Translations under genes and position numbers: made by a program
Notes under the pieces: generated by a model
What the model saw: the letters and a program-made list of their open reading frames with translations, nothing else
The model's database searches: none
What the model was told of the DNA's origin: nothing
Part shown: in pieces, positions 6,917 through 13,372 of the stretch
How positions within the stretch are numbered: the stretch's first letter is position 1
Layout: every line of letters starts with the position of its first letter
Source: Flavobacterium sp.
Lineage (GTDB): Bacteria > Bacteroidota > Bacteroidia > Flavobacteriales > Flavobacteriaceae
NCBI GenBank assembly: GCA_030151565.1
Contig: JASLDM010000036.1
Span: forward strand, 1-13,372
DNA: 13,372 nt
Direction: 5' to 3'

Positions 6917-7357
6917 ATGAAAAAAACATTACTATTAAGCGCACTCATCTTAACACTTGGCTTAACTTCATGTGAAAAAGATGACGAAACACCTGTAATC
7001 AAAAAAGAAATAGCAGCTAAAATAAATCCACCTTCTTGGATACAAGGTAAATGGGAAATGAATAAAAAGACCACTATAAAGGGTTTTCAGTTCACTTCTT
7101 CTGATTTCTGCCAAACGCTACTTGATTCAGATGTATCTTGCTATGCAGAACGCATTTTTGACCACAACAACGCTTTATTAAAAAACACGGTTGAAGAAGA
7201 GTTTTCTGCAACTAAATACGACGTTAAAATAAATTTAAACAACAAAATCGTTGAATATCACTTTGAGAAAATCAATGATAAAACAATTCATTGGAATATC
7301 TTAGATAAAAATGATCCTGGAATTGTAAAGACATTTCACATTCTTACCCGTAAATAA
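6917..7357 (+). CDS. Small lipoprotein, probably surface-exposed
   Basis: A 146-residue predicted lipoprotein: MKKTLLLSALILTLGLTSC with lipobox LTSC and lipidated Cys19. It continues EKDDE (20-24), very close to the QKDDE-type lipoprotein export signal described in Capnocytophaga, so transfer to the outer face of the outer membrane is likely. The mature part starts with a linker, then PPSWIQGKWEMNK (38-50), an opening often seen in lipocalin-like or other small beta-rich Bacteroidota lipoproteins, followed by alternating strand-like segments (KYDVKINLNNKIVEYHFEKIND, 100-121, read in two parts). Cys65 and Cys75 could form a disulfide. It is monocistronic: a promoter candidate sits 23 bases upstream and a strong hairpin starts at the stop codon. 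I do not recognise a specific family and assign no function. Confidence 0.8.
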   Translation: MKKTLLLSALILTLGLTSCEKDDETPVIKKEIAAKINPPSWIQGKWEMNKKTTIKGFQFTSSDFCQTLLDSDVSCYAERIFDHNNALLKNTVEEEFSATKYDVKINLNNKIVEYHFEKINDKTIHWNILDKNDPGIVKTFHILTRK

Positions 7358-7399
7358 AAAAAGAAGGATTAATCACGATGATTAATCCTTCTTTTTTTT
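7356..7399. terminator. Bidirectional terminator between convergent genes
   Basis: A perfect 13-bp stem (7363-7375, GAAGGATTAATCA, with 7379-7391) has a 3-base loop and is flanked by seven A on the left and eight T on the right, so a U-tract follows the hairpin on both strands. It serves the plus-strand lipoprotein gene (its stop codon forms part of the A tract) and the minus-strand operon ending at 7413. Confidence 0.92.
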
Positions 7400-7412
7400 A
7401 ATTACTGTTTCA

Positions 7413-8036
7413 CTATTCTATAAAATCAAAGACACTTACATCTTCATTCATTGTTTTGTCTATAAAAAAGTCAACGCGTTCATCCAAATCAGAAGCCGTA
7501 TAAATACGTTGTGTTTTTCCAATACTTTCAGACAATCGATACAAACGAGGCTCTAATCGAGCTTTAAGCTGTAGATCAAGATCATCTACTACATACATCT
7601 TTAATTGATTTACATCAAAGCCAGCGCCACTAAACATCAAGTTGAGTCGTTCAATTGTCCCAATCAAAACATCATTACCCAAAGACAGCATATTCTTATC
7701 ATTATCTAAGTCTGTACGATCATGAACACCATAGATACGTAAATCTGCTTTTGCATTTACATTTTCAAACAAAGTGACCATTTCCAAAACAGCCTCTTGA
7801 TCTTTAACAACAACTAAAGCCTGTGTTGCAATTTCTTCTTCATTTTGGCGCTCCAATCTTTGCATAACCGCAATAACCAAAGCTAATGTTTTACCTTCTT
7901 CTGTTGGAGCTACTAAAACTGTATCAACACCACTTTTAATCGTTCCAAAAGTTTTTTTCTGAAGCTCGGTAGGTAATTCAAATCCATTTACCAATAAGGC
8001 TTCTTGTAAATCCGTATTTATTTTTTTTAATTTCAT
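7413..8036 (-). CDS. Degenerate one-lobed DEAD-box helicase-like protein
   Basis: A 207-residue protein matching only the first RecA-like lobe of DEAD-box RNA helicases. Motifs appear in order but altered: Q-motif-like GFELPTELQ (18-26), Walker A APTEEGKT (43-50; the family norm is AxTGxGKT, so the first Gly is lost but Lys49-Thr50 remain), motif Ia position VVVKDQEAV (75-83), motif Ib position GTIERL (126-131, normally TPGRL), motif II VDDLD (150-154 in place of DEAD, catalytic Glu replaced by Asp), and TAS (180-182) where SAT is expected. Motifs IV-VI are absent, and only 13 bases separate the stop from the terminator, so this is not a fresh truncation. Normal helicase activity is unlikely; nucleotide or RNA/protein binding remains possible. 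It is the last gene of the operon, six bases after the sigma-54 activator gene. The role is unknown. Confidence 0.82.
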   Translation of the reverse strand: MKLKKINTDLQEALLVNGFELPTELQKKTFGTIKSGVDTVLVAPTEEGKTLALVIAVMQRLERQNEEEIATQALVVVKDQEAVLEMVTLFENVNAKADLRIYGVHDRTDLDNDKNMLSLGNDVLIGTIERLNLMFSGAGFDVNQLKMYVVDDLDLQLKARLEPRLYRLSESIGKTQRIYTASDLDERVDFFIDKTMNEDVSVFDFIE

Positions 8037-8042
8037 TCTCTA

Positions 8043-9215
8043 TTATTTACTCGCGAACAATTGTACATCTTCTTTAGAAACTTGGTTTCCTCCTAAAATA
8101 ATCAATCGTTCCACCACATTTCTCAATTCCCTAATATTTCCTGTCCAATCATATTCCTGTAGTAAAGCAATTGCATCTGGTGAAAATGCCTTTTTGGAAT
8201 TTCCATATTCACCCGCAATCTTATCAGAAAAATGCTCGATCAACAAAGGGATATCCTCTCTACGCTCGTTTAATGATGGCACTTTGATTAATATCACCGC
8301 CAAACGATGGTACAAATCCTCTCTAAATCTACCTTCTTCAATCTCTTTTTTAAGATCTTTATTTGTAGCAGCAATTACGCGTACATCTATCTTTACATCT
8401 TTATCTGCTCCTACTCTTGAAATAACATTCTCTTGAAGAGCGCGAAGCACTTTAGCCTGAGCAGACAAACTCATATCTCCGATTTCATCCAAGAAAATCG
8501 TGCCTTTATTTGCAGCCTCAAACTTTCCTGCACGATCTTTAACAGCAGATGTAAAAGCGCCTTTAACGTGACCAAATAATTCACTCTCGATCAACTCGGC
8601 TGGTATTGCAGCACAATTCACTTCAATCAACGGAAACTTAGAACGGTTACTTTGTTGATGTAGTTGATGCGCTACCAATTCTTTTCCAGTTCCGTTTGAT
8701 CCAGTTATCAAAACTCGAGCCTCAGTAGGCGCTACTTTTTCAACAATCTCTTTGATATTCTGAATCGGAGCACTTTCTCCTATCATTTGATATTTTTGAT
8801 GAACCTTTTTCTTTAAAATGGTATTCTCAACCATCAAATGATTTTTCTCTAATGCATTGCGTACCGTCGTTAATAATCGATTCAAATCTGGTGGCTTTGA
8901 TATATAATCAAATGCTCCCAAACGCATCGTATTTACAGCAGTTTCCAAATCTCCATGCCCAGAAATCATAACAAAAGAAACCTCAGGTTTAATCTTTTTA
9001 GCTTCTGTTAAAACTTCCTCTCCATCCATCTTTGGCATTTTGATATCACAAATAACTAAATCATAGTCATCTGCTTTTATCATATCTAAACCCTGAAGTC
9101 CATCTTCTGCTTCGGCTACCAGATAACTCGGATTTTCTTCTTGTAAAATCTTAGAAAGCACTCTACGAATAGCAGCCTCATCCTCAATAATTAGAATTTT
9201 AGACATCTTAGACAT
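8043..9215 (-). CDS. NtrC-type sigma-54 activator: receiver plus AAA+, no HTH domain
   Basis: A 390-residue response regulator. The receiver domain (about 6-120) has the acidic pocket EDE (11-13), phosphoacceptor Asp57 in CDIKMP, Ser85 and Lys107 (SKP). The sigma-54 AAA+ domain (about 143-380) has Walker A GSNGTGKE (172-179), the sigma-54-contacting loop GAFTSA (219-224, usual GAFTGA), Walker B IFLDEIGD (240-247), sensor I ATN (283-285), the GRFREDLYHRL arginine-finger region (295-305) and WTGNIRELRN (357-366, usual WPGNVRELRN). The chain ends at VQLFASK, right after the lid, with no Fis-type helix-turn-helix. H. pylori FlgR is a known activator lacking this domain. The start is uncertain: Met1 and Met4 are both possible (MSKMSKIL); Met4 gives the more typical N-terminus. 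No partner histidine kinase gene is in view. It sits between the ABC-2 permease gene and the DEAD-like gene. Confidence 0.92.
   Translation of the reverse strand: MSKMSKILIIEDEAAIRRVLSKILQEENPSYLVAEAEDGLQGLDMIKADDYDLVICDIKMPKMDGEEVLTEAKKIKPEVSFVMISGHGDLETAVNTMRLGAFDYISKPPDLNRLLTTVRNALEKNHLMVENTILKKKVHQKYQMIGESAPIQNIKEIVEKVAPTEARVLITGSNGTGKELVAHQLHQQSNRSKFPLIEVNCAAIPAELIESELFGHVKGAFTSAVKDRAGKFEAANKGTIFLDEIGDMSLSAQAKVLRALQENVISRVGADKDVKIDVRVIAATNKDLKKEIEEGRFREDLYHRLAVILIKVPSLNERREDIPLLIEHFSDKIAGEYGNSKKAFSPDAIALLQEYDWTGNIRELRNVVERLIILGGNQVSKEDVQLFASK
9198..9215 (-). repeat. 9-base tandem duplication at the start codon of the sigma-54 activator
   Basis: On the minus strand the gene opens with two adjacent copies of ATGTCTAAR (9215-9207 and 9206-9198), encoding MSK-MSK. 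This gives two in-frame candidate starts three codons apart, with the second matching where homologues usually begin. Confidence 0.8.
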
Positions 9216-9251
9216 GTTTATTTATTTTACTCTTAGCTCTCTTACTAAATA

Positions 9252-10562
9252 TTAATACTTCAACCACTTATATAATTCCTTCCAAGAAGGTCTCTTACCA
9301 TACATCAAAATTCCAATTCTATAGATTTTTGAAGCCAACCATACTATTACGATAAATGTACCAAATAGCAATACAACAGACAATACAATTTGCCACAAGG
9401 GAACTCCAAAAGGAATACGCATTAACATAACAATAGGTGATGTAAATGGAATCATCGAAAAAACAGTAGCAACAGTACCGTGCGGATCATTAATAACCGT
9501 AAAAAAACCAACATATACCCCTAACATTAATGGCAATAATATTGGCAATAAAAACTGTTGTGTATCTGTTTCATTATCCACCGCTGCACCAATTGCTGCA
9601 TAGAGTGAACTATATAAAAAATAGCCTCCTATAAAAAACACCAAGAAGGAAATAAATAGCGTGAATAAAGGCAAACTTAATATTTCACTTATATAGTTTT
9701 GAACTTGTAGGATTAAATCTGTTTTCCCAGCCAAAGCCCCAACCTGATCCATATTAGGTAAAGTAGTTGCTGTTGAACTCACTCCAAAAACCGAAGAGGC
9801 AATTGTCAATAAAACCCCTCCTAATACAGCCCAAATTACAAATTGTAGAATACCTGCAAGAGAAGTACCTACGATTTTCCCCATCATAAGTTGAAACGGC
9901 TTTACAGATGAAATAATAATTTCAATAATACGATTTGTTTTCTCTTCAATTACACTACGCATCACTAGGTTTCCATAAATGATAATAAACATCATAATGA
10001 AATATCCAAAAATAGCACCTATTCCAATCTTAATTTCATTAAGTCCTTTTACGGTTGCTTCTCCTGAAGCTTTTGTCAGCTGCAAACTAACGTGAGCTTT
10101 AGCTTTTTCAATCAACTCCGTATCAATGCCTTTATCCAATAAATTGAGATGTGTTAATTTATTTGCCAAAACAGTCTCAATTTCATTTACAAAGCCCAAA
10201 CTAGGGCTTTCGTCTGAAAGGTATGTAATCTCATTTTCTAATACAGTGCGGTCTTCCGTTTTAGGAATAACAAGAAGGCCTTCATATGCATCTGTCAAAA
10301 TGCTATCTTTTATCACTTGTAAATCGATAGCAGATAAATCTTGAAATTCGTAAGCCTCAGAATTTTTAAATTGTTCTACAAAAATTCCTGTTCCATCGTG
10401 AATCGCAATTTTCTTAACATCTGCCTTCATCGAGCTTAAATAAGCAATCAAAATAGCCAATGCTACAAAGATTAATGGACTTACAAAAGTCATCACTATA
10501 AACGATTTATTGCGAACTTTTGCAATGAATTCTCTTTTTATAATAAGGGATAAAACACTCAT
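9252..10562 (-). CDS. ABC-2 type (NatB-like) ABC transporter permease
   Basis: A 436-residue inner-membrane subunit of an ABC-2 exporter, resembling NatB (Na+ export in Bacillus), although substrates vary and cannot be read here. The layout is classical for the family: an N-terminal amphipathic start (LIIKREFIAKVRNKSF), TM1 at about 22-42, a large extracytoplasmic domain (43-178), then helices at about 179-199, 230-255, 298-316, 335-355, 365-382 and 388-410. The conserved cytoplasmic segment SVIEEKTNRIIEIIISS with KPFQLMMGKI (203-230) follows TM2, as in NatB. The gene starts one base after the stop of the ABC ATPase gene, so the two almost certainly form one transporter and are co-expressed. 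A 36-base gap separates it from the sigma-54 activator downstream. Family is secure; substrate is unknown. Confidence 0.93.
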   Translation of the reverse strand: MSVLSLIIKREFIAKVRNKSFIVMTFVSPLIFVALAILIAYLSSMKADVKKIAIHDGTGIFVEQFKNSEAYEFQDLSAIDLQVIKDSILTDAYEGLLVIPKTEDRTVLENEITYLSDESPSLGFVNEIETVLANKLTHLNLLDKGIDTELIEKAKAHVSLQLTKASGEATVKGLNEIKIGIGAIFGYFIMMFIIIYGNLVMRSVIEEKTNRIIEIIISSVKPFQLMMGKIVGTSLAGILQFVIWAVLGGVLLTIASSVFGVSSTATTLPNMDQVGALAGKTDLILQVQNYISEILSLPLFTLFISFLVFFIGGYFLYSSLYAAIGAAVDNETDTQQFLLPILLPLMLGVYVGFFTVINDPHGTVATVFSMIPFTSPIVMLMRIPFGVPLWQIVLSVVLLFGTFIVIVWLASKIYRIGILMYGKRPSWKELYKWLKY

Positions 10563-10563
10563 A

Positions 10564-11484
10564 CTATTTACTTACGGATTGAATAAATATATCATTTACG
10601 GTAGGTATCTTCTCAACAAAATGAGTTACTTGCCCATTTTGAGTTAAGATATTTAATAAGGCATTAGGCGTTTCTTGCTTCAAATCAACTTCCAATTGCA
10701 ATTCCTTATTCAAGGATTTAAAGCTTGTCTGATTTACATTAAATTTTTGTGTTAAATCATACATCAATCGCTCGACATTATCCGATAATACTCCAACTTG
10801 ATATAAATTGGTTCTAAACTCACGTTTTATATCAAGCAACTTACCTTCAAGTAGTTTATTTGATTTATGAATCAAAGCAATGTGATCACACATTTCCTCA
10901 ACGCTCTCCATTCTATGGGTAGAGAAGATGATGGTAGATCCTTTGTCGCGCAACTCTAAAATTTCATCCTTTATAATATTGGCATTGACAGGGTCAAATC
11001 CTGAAAAAGGCTCATCAAATATCAATAATTTGGGTTGGTGTAAAACAGTAACAACAAATTGTATTTTCTGTGCCATTCCCTTTGATAGTTCTTGAATTTT
11101 CTTGTCCCACCAGCCTTGTATATCCAGCTTTTCAAACCAGTATTCCAATTGTTTTTTTGCTTCTGCTTTGCTCAATCCTTTTAATTGAGCCAAATACAAC
11201 GCTTGTTCTCCAACTTTCATTGTTTTATAAAGTCCACGTTCCTCCGGCATATACCCAATATACTTAATATGCTCTGGTTTTAAAGGCTCTCCATCTAGAA
11301 TTACCGTTCCTGCATCAGGCATTGTAATTTGATTAATAATTCGAATTAAAGAGGTCTTTCCTGCTCCATTTGGTCCTAACAAACCATAGATACTTCCTTT
11401 AGGAACGCTAAGGGATACGCTATTCAATGCTGTTTTATCAGAATATTTCTTAACAACATTTTGTACTTCTAAGATTGGCTGCAT
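10564..11484 (-). CDS. ABC transporter ATP-binding protein (NatA-like)
   Basis: The cytoplasmic ATPase subunit of the exporter with the next gene, 306 residues. It shows Walker A GPNGAGKT (37-44), a Q-loop region reading YMPEERGLY (78-86, typical of NatA-like subunits, with Glu at the usual Gln position), signature LSKGMAQK (133-140 rather than LSGGQ, also common in this subfamily), Walker B LLIFDEP (153-159, Glu158), D-loop SGFDP (161-165) and switch STH (188-190). The last hundred residues (about 210-300) match the accessory C-terminal region (DUF4162-like) seen on such ATPases. It is the first gene of an operon with the NatB-like permease, the sigma-54 activator and the DEAD-like protein. 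ATP hydrolysis should be intact. What is exported is unknown; Na+ export is only one option in this family. Confidence 0.94.
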   Translation of the reverse strand: MQPILEVQNVVKKYSDKTALNSVSLSVPKGSIYGLLGPNGAGKTSLIRIINQITMPDAGTVILDGEPLKPEHIKYIGYMPEERGLYKTMKVGEQALYLAQLKGLSKAEAKKQLEYWFEKLDIQGWWDKKIQELSKGMAQKIQFVVTVLHQPKLLIFDEPFSGFDPVNANIIKDEILELRDKGSTIIFSTHRMESVEEMCDHIALIHKSNKLLEGKLLDIKREFRTNLYQVGVLSDNVERLMYDLTQKFNVNQTSFKSLNKELQLEVDLKQETPNALLNILTQNGQVTHFVEKIPTVNDIFIQSVSK

Positions 11485-11507
11485 TTTATAGTAGTTCTTA
11501 TTTTGTG

Positions 11508-11515
11508 TAAAAATA
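11508..11515 (-). promoter_or_regulatory. Weak -7 candidate (TATTTTTA) for the ABC/sigma-54 operon
   Basis: On the minus strand this octamer matches TAnnTTTG except for the last base, and would put the start near 11501, about 17 bases before the ATG at 11484. No properly spaced TTG is present. A promoter is required here because a terminator lies upstream at 11561-11599, but the exact box is unsure. Confidence 0.2.
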
Positions 11516-11560
11516 GTTTTTATTTTCGATAATGAATCTTTTATTCAATACGAATAGGCC

Positions 11561-11599
11561 AAAAAAAACCCAACCTTATTTGAAACAAATAAGGTTGGG
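11561..11599 (-). terminator. Rho-independent terminator of grpE-dnaJ
   Basis: A perfect 14-bp stem (11569-11582, CCCAACCTTATTTG, with 11586-11599) has a 3-base loop and is followed on the minus strand by eight T (11561-11568). It lies about 70 bases past the dnaJ stop and isolates the heat-shock genes from the ABC operon. Confidence 0.92.
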
Positions 11600-11668
11600 A
11601 AAAATTGCTATGAAAAAGAAAATCCACCGTTTTATAAGTGTTGCCCAAATATATAACTTTTTGGCAGA

Positions 11669-12790
11669 CTACGAAAACATTTCCTTTACTTTTTCAAAAA
11701 AAGATTTATCTGACTTTGTTGGATGTGGTGTAAAGTTCTCATCATCCTTCATTTTTTCAAAAAACTCTTTCTGTTCTTTGGTAAGTTTCTTAGGAGTCCA
11801 AACATTTACGTGTATCAATAAATCTCCTGTACCATAACGATTTACGCTAGACAATCCTTTTCCTTTTAAACGTAATATTTTTCCTGACTGTATCCCTTCA
11901 TCCAACTTAATTCGAACACGTCCAGTTACAGTTTCAATCTCTTTCGAACCTCCTAAAGCTGCCTCTGAGAAACTGATATACAAATCATAATGTAAGTTTT
12001 CTCCTTCTCGCTTTAAGTATTTATGCTCTACTTCTTCAATTACAACCAACAAATCACCTGGAACACTATTATTTCCTGGAGCTTCATTTCCTTTTCCTGA
12101 AACTTTTAGCTGCATTCCATCAGCAACACCTGCAGGTATTTTAATAGAAACAGTTTCTTCATTCAAAATCATTCCTTGTGCATCTGCACCAGCCGGTTTA
12201 GAATCAATAATTTGACCACTTCCACTACACGTAGGACACGGTGATGACGTTTGCATTCTACCCAAAATAGTATTAGCTATCTTAGTTACTTGACCAGATC
12301 CGTTACAAGTAGTACACGTTTTAAACGTTACCCCAACAGCTTTTACCTTGCGTTTTACTTTAACTTTTTTCTCAACACCATTTGCAATATCCTCCAAAGT
12401 TAATTTCACTTTAATACGCAGGCTGGTTCCTTTAACACGTCTTACACCGCCTCCGCCTCCGCCGAAACCGCCAAAACCTCCAAATCCGCCGCCAAAGATA
12501 TCTCCAAACTGACTAAAGATATCATCCATATCCATATGAGGACCGCCACCGCCAAAACCTCCAGCACCATCAAATGCTGCATGGCCGTATTGGTCATATC
12601 TAGCTTTCTTATCCGGATCACTCAATACTTCATAAGCTTCTGCTGCTGCTTTAAACTTCTCCTCCGCTTCGTGATCTCCTGGATTTTTGTCAGGATGGTA
12701 TTCAATCGCTTTTTTTCTATAGGCTTTTTTTATTGCTGCAGCATCTGCGCCTTTATCTATGCCTAATATTTCGTAATAATCTTGTTTCAT
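11669..12790 (-). CDS. dnaJ: Molecular chaperone DnaJ with a reduced zinc-binding region
   Basis: Hsp40 co-chaperone that delivers substrates to DnaK and stimulates its ATPase; cytoplasmic, 373 residues. It has a J domain (about 3-70) with HPD (32-34), a Gly/Phe-rich linker (about 74-116) and then the client-binding domains. The Cys-rich domain holds only two CxxCxGxG repeats, at 159-166 (CTTCNGSG) and 185-192 (CPTCSGSG), instead of the usual four. By the intervening QVTKIANTILGRMQT they look like repeats 2 and 3, which form the second zinc site in E. coli DnaJ; the first site is therefore missing. I recall the same reduction in other flavobacterial DnaJ proteins, so it is a lineage trait rather than damage. 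The beta-rich C-terminal domains (about 205-335) are complete, with GDLLV and GTGDLLIHV. The gene lies 23 bases after grpE and ends before a strong terminator. Confidence 0.95.
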   Translation of the reverse strand: MKQDYYEILGIDKGADAAAIKKAYRKKAIEYHPDKNPGDHEAEEKFKAAAEAYEVLSDPDKKARYDQYGHAAFDGAGGFGGGGPHMDMDDIFSQFGDIFGGGFGGFGGFGGGGGGVRRVKGTSLRIKVKLTLEDIANGVEKKVKVKRKVKAVGVTFKTCTTCNGSGQVTKIANTILGRMQTSSPCPTCSGSGQIIDSKPAGADAQGMILNEETVSIKIPAGVADGMQLKVSGKGNEAPGNNSVPGDLLVVIEEVEHKYLKREGENLHYDLYISFSEAALGGSKEIETVTGRVRIKLDEGIQSGKILRLKGKGLSSVNRYGTGDLLIHVNVWTPKKLTKEQKEFFEKMKDDENFTPHPTKSDKSFFEKVKEMFS

Positions 12791-12813
12791 TGTTTTGTCT
12801 TATTTTCTAAATA

Positions 12814-13341
12814 TTATTGTCCGATGACAACTTTTGGGAAACGAATAATCTTGTCTCCAAGTTTATATCCTCGTTCAATAACATCTACCACTTTTCCTTT
12901 CATCTCTTCACCTGCAGGAACTTGCGTTACTGCCTCTGACAAATCAACATTAAAATCTTCTCCTTTAGCAATAGCTACTTCTTCCAAGCCTTTAGATGCT
13001 AAAATGTCACGTAATTTCGTTGAGATTAACTGAACACCTGTCAGATGGTCACTTTCTCCAGATTTACTTAACTCCGCTAAAGCTCTATCAAAATCATCTA
13101 TAACTGGCAATAAAGACGAGATAACTTCCTCTCCTGCAGTCTTAAATAACTCTACACGTTCTTTTGTCGTTCTTTTTTTATAATTTTCAAACTCTGCAAA
13201 TAAACGCAAAAACTTATCTTTCTCTTGAGCGATCTTTTCATTTAATTCTTGCTCAATATCAACTGATTCTGTTTCAGAAACCGGTGTATCTTGTACCATT
13301 TCTTCTTGTTCGTTTTGTATCTCTTTATCTTTAGTACTCAT
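12814..13341 (-). CDS. grpE: GrpE nucleotide exchange factor for DnaK
   Basis: Cytoplasmic co-chaperone that releases ADP from DnaK; 175 residues, a normal length. An acidic, low-complexity N-terminus (1-30) is followed by a long charged helix, likely coiled-coil (about 30-62, including EFENYKKRT), then LLPVIDDFDRAL (77-88), typical of the family dimer region, and the C-terminal beta domain carrying the GrpE signature VVDVIERGYKLGDKIIRFPKVV (read as 151-160 and 161-172). Upstream of dnaJ in the same orientation, it forms the classical grpE-dnaJ pair. The ATG at 13341 gives an MSTKDKE start; the promoter is probably just beyond the right edge, since only 31 bases of upstream DNA are visible and they hold no exact -7 box (the nearest is TAATTTTTG, one base too long and too close to the ATG). 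Confidence 0.97.
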   Translation of the reverse strand: MSTKDKEIQNEQEEMVQDTPVSETESVDIEQELNEKIAQEKDKFLRLFAEFENYKKRTTKERVELFKTAGEEVISSLLPVIDDFDRALAELSKSGESDHLTGVQLISTKLRDILASKGLEEVAIAKGEDFNVDLSEAVTQVPAGEEMKGKVVDVIERGYKLGDKIIRFPKVVIGQ

Positions 13342-13372
13342 ATCTCAAAAATTAGTTTTAATTAATTCTACT

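Noticed and set aside
10564..11484. Unusual ABC signature (LSKGM) and Q-loop (MPEERGLY)
   Set aside because: These forms are common in the NatA-like subfamily with the extended C-terminal region, so they do not indicate an inactive ATPase.
11532..11837. Possible 101-codon plus-strand gene overlapping the dnaJ end and its terminator
   Set aside because: It runs through the terminator hairpin and antisense to dnaJ, and the peptide looks like a shadow of that gene with no domain or lipobox.
12450..12560. GC-rich repetitive stretch of CCGCC/CCTCC units
   Set aside because: It is the Gly/Phe-rich linker codons of dnaJ, not a separate DNA repeat element.
1..13372. Mobile elements, CRISPR arrays, tRNA or rRNA genes, riboswitches
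   Set aside because: I saw no transposase or integrase gene, no regularly spaced repeats, no tRNA-like cloverleaf and no leader longer than about 100 bases with clear conserved structure.

Overview
This AT-rich window looks like a chromosomal segment from the family Flavobacteriaceae (phylum Bacteroidota). The evidence is a DnaJ with only two CxxCxGxG repeats, many small lipoproteins with Bacteroidota-style lipoboxes, start codons without clear Shine-Dalgarno sequences, -7 elements of the TAnnTTTG type, and housekeeping proteins that read as flavobacterial. I could not name a genus. There is no tRNA, rRNA, CRISPR array, insertion sequence or phage gene. Coding density is high and no gene-free stretch exceeds 300 bases (the largest is 6687-6916, about 230 bases, holding a terminator and a promoter).

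Left part, minus strand: a partial luciferase-like flavin monooxygenase runs off the left edge (1-941). A terminator (1051-1080) separates it from a compact five-gene operon read from 5149 down to 1127: a duplicated DUF1599 protein, a DoxX/MauE-type membrane protein fused to a thioredoxin-like domain, a solitary DppB-type ABC permease, a TlpA-like thioredoxin lipoprotein and triosephosphate isomerase (tpiA). Gaps are only 1-18 bases, so co-transcription is likely. The envelope thiol-redox theme (DoxX/MauE plus TlpA) sits beside a core glycolytic gene.

Middle, plus strand: folP (dihydropteroate synthase, 5254-6084) is divergent from that operon and overlaps by 4 bases a lipoprotein whose C-terminal end resembles the periplasmic domain of ExbD/TolR. 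A terminator follows. A single-gene unit (6917-7357) then encodes a small lipoprotein whose residues after the lipidated Cys closely match the Bacteroidota surface-export signal.

Right part, minus strand: a second operon reads from 11484 to 7413: NatA-like ABC ATPase, NatB-like ABC-2 permease, a sigma-54 activator with receiver and AAA+ domains but no DNA-binding domain, and a one-lobed, motif-degenerate DEAD-box protein. It ends at a hairpin shared with the convergent lipoprotein gene. Upstream of it lies grpE-dnaJ (13341 to 11669), the Hsp70 co-chaperone pair, closed by a strong terminator. Most of the content is core genome. The most unusual items are the HTH-less sigma-54 activator paired with the degenerate helicase-like protein, and the ExbD-like lipoprotein coupled to folP.
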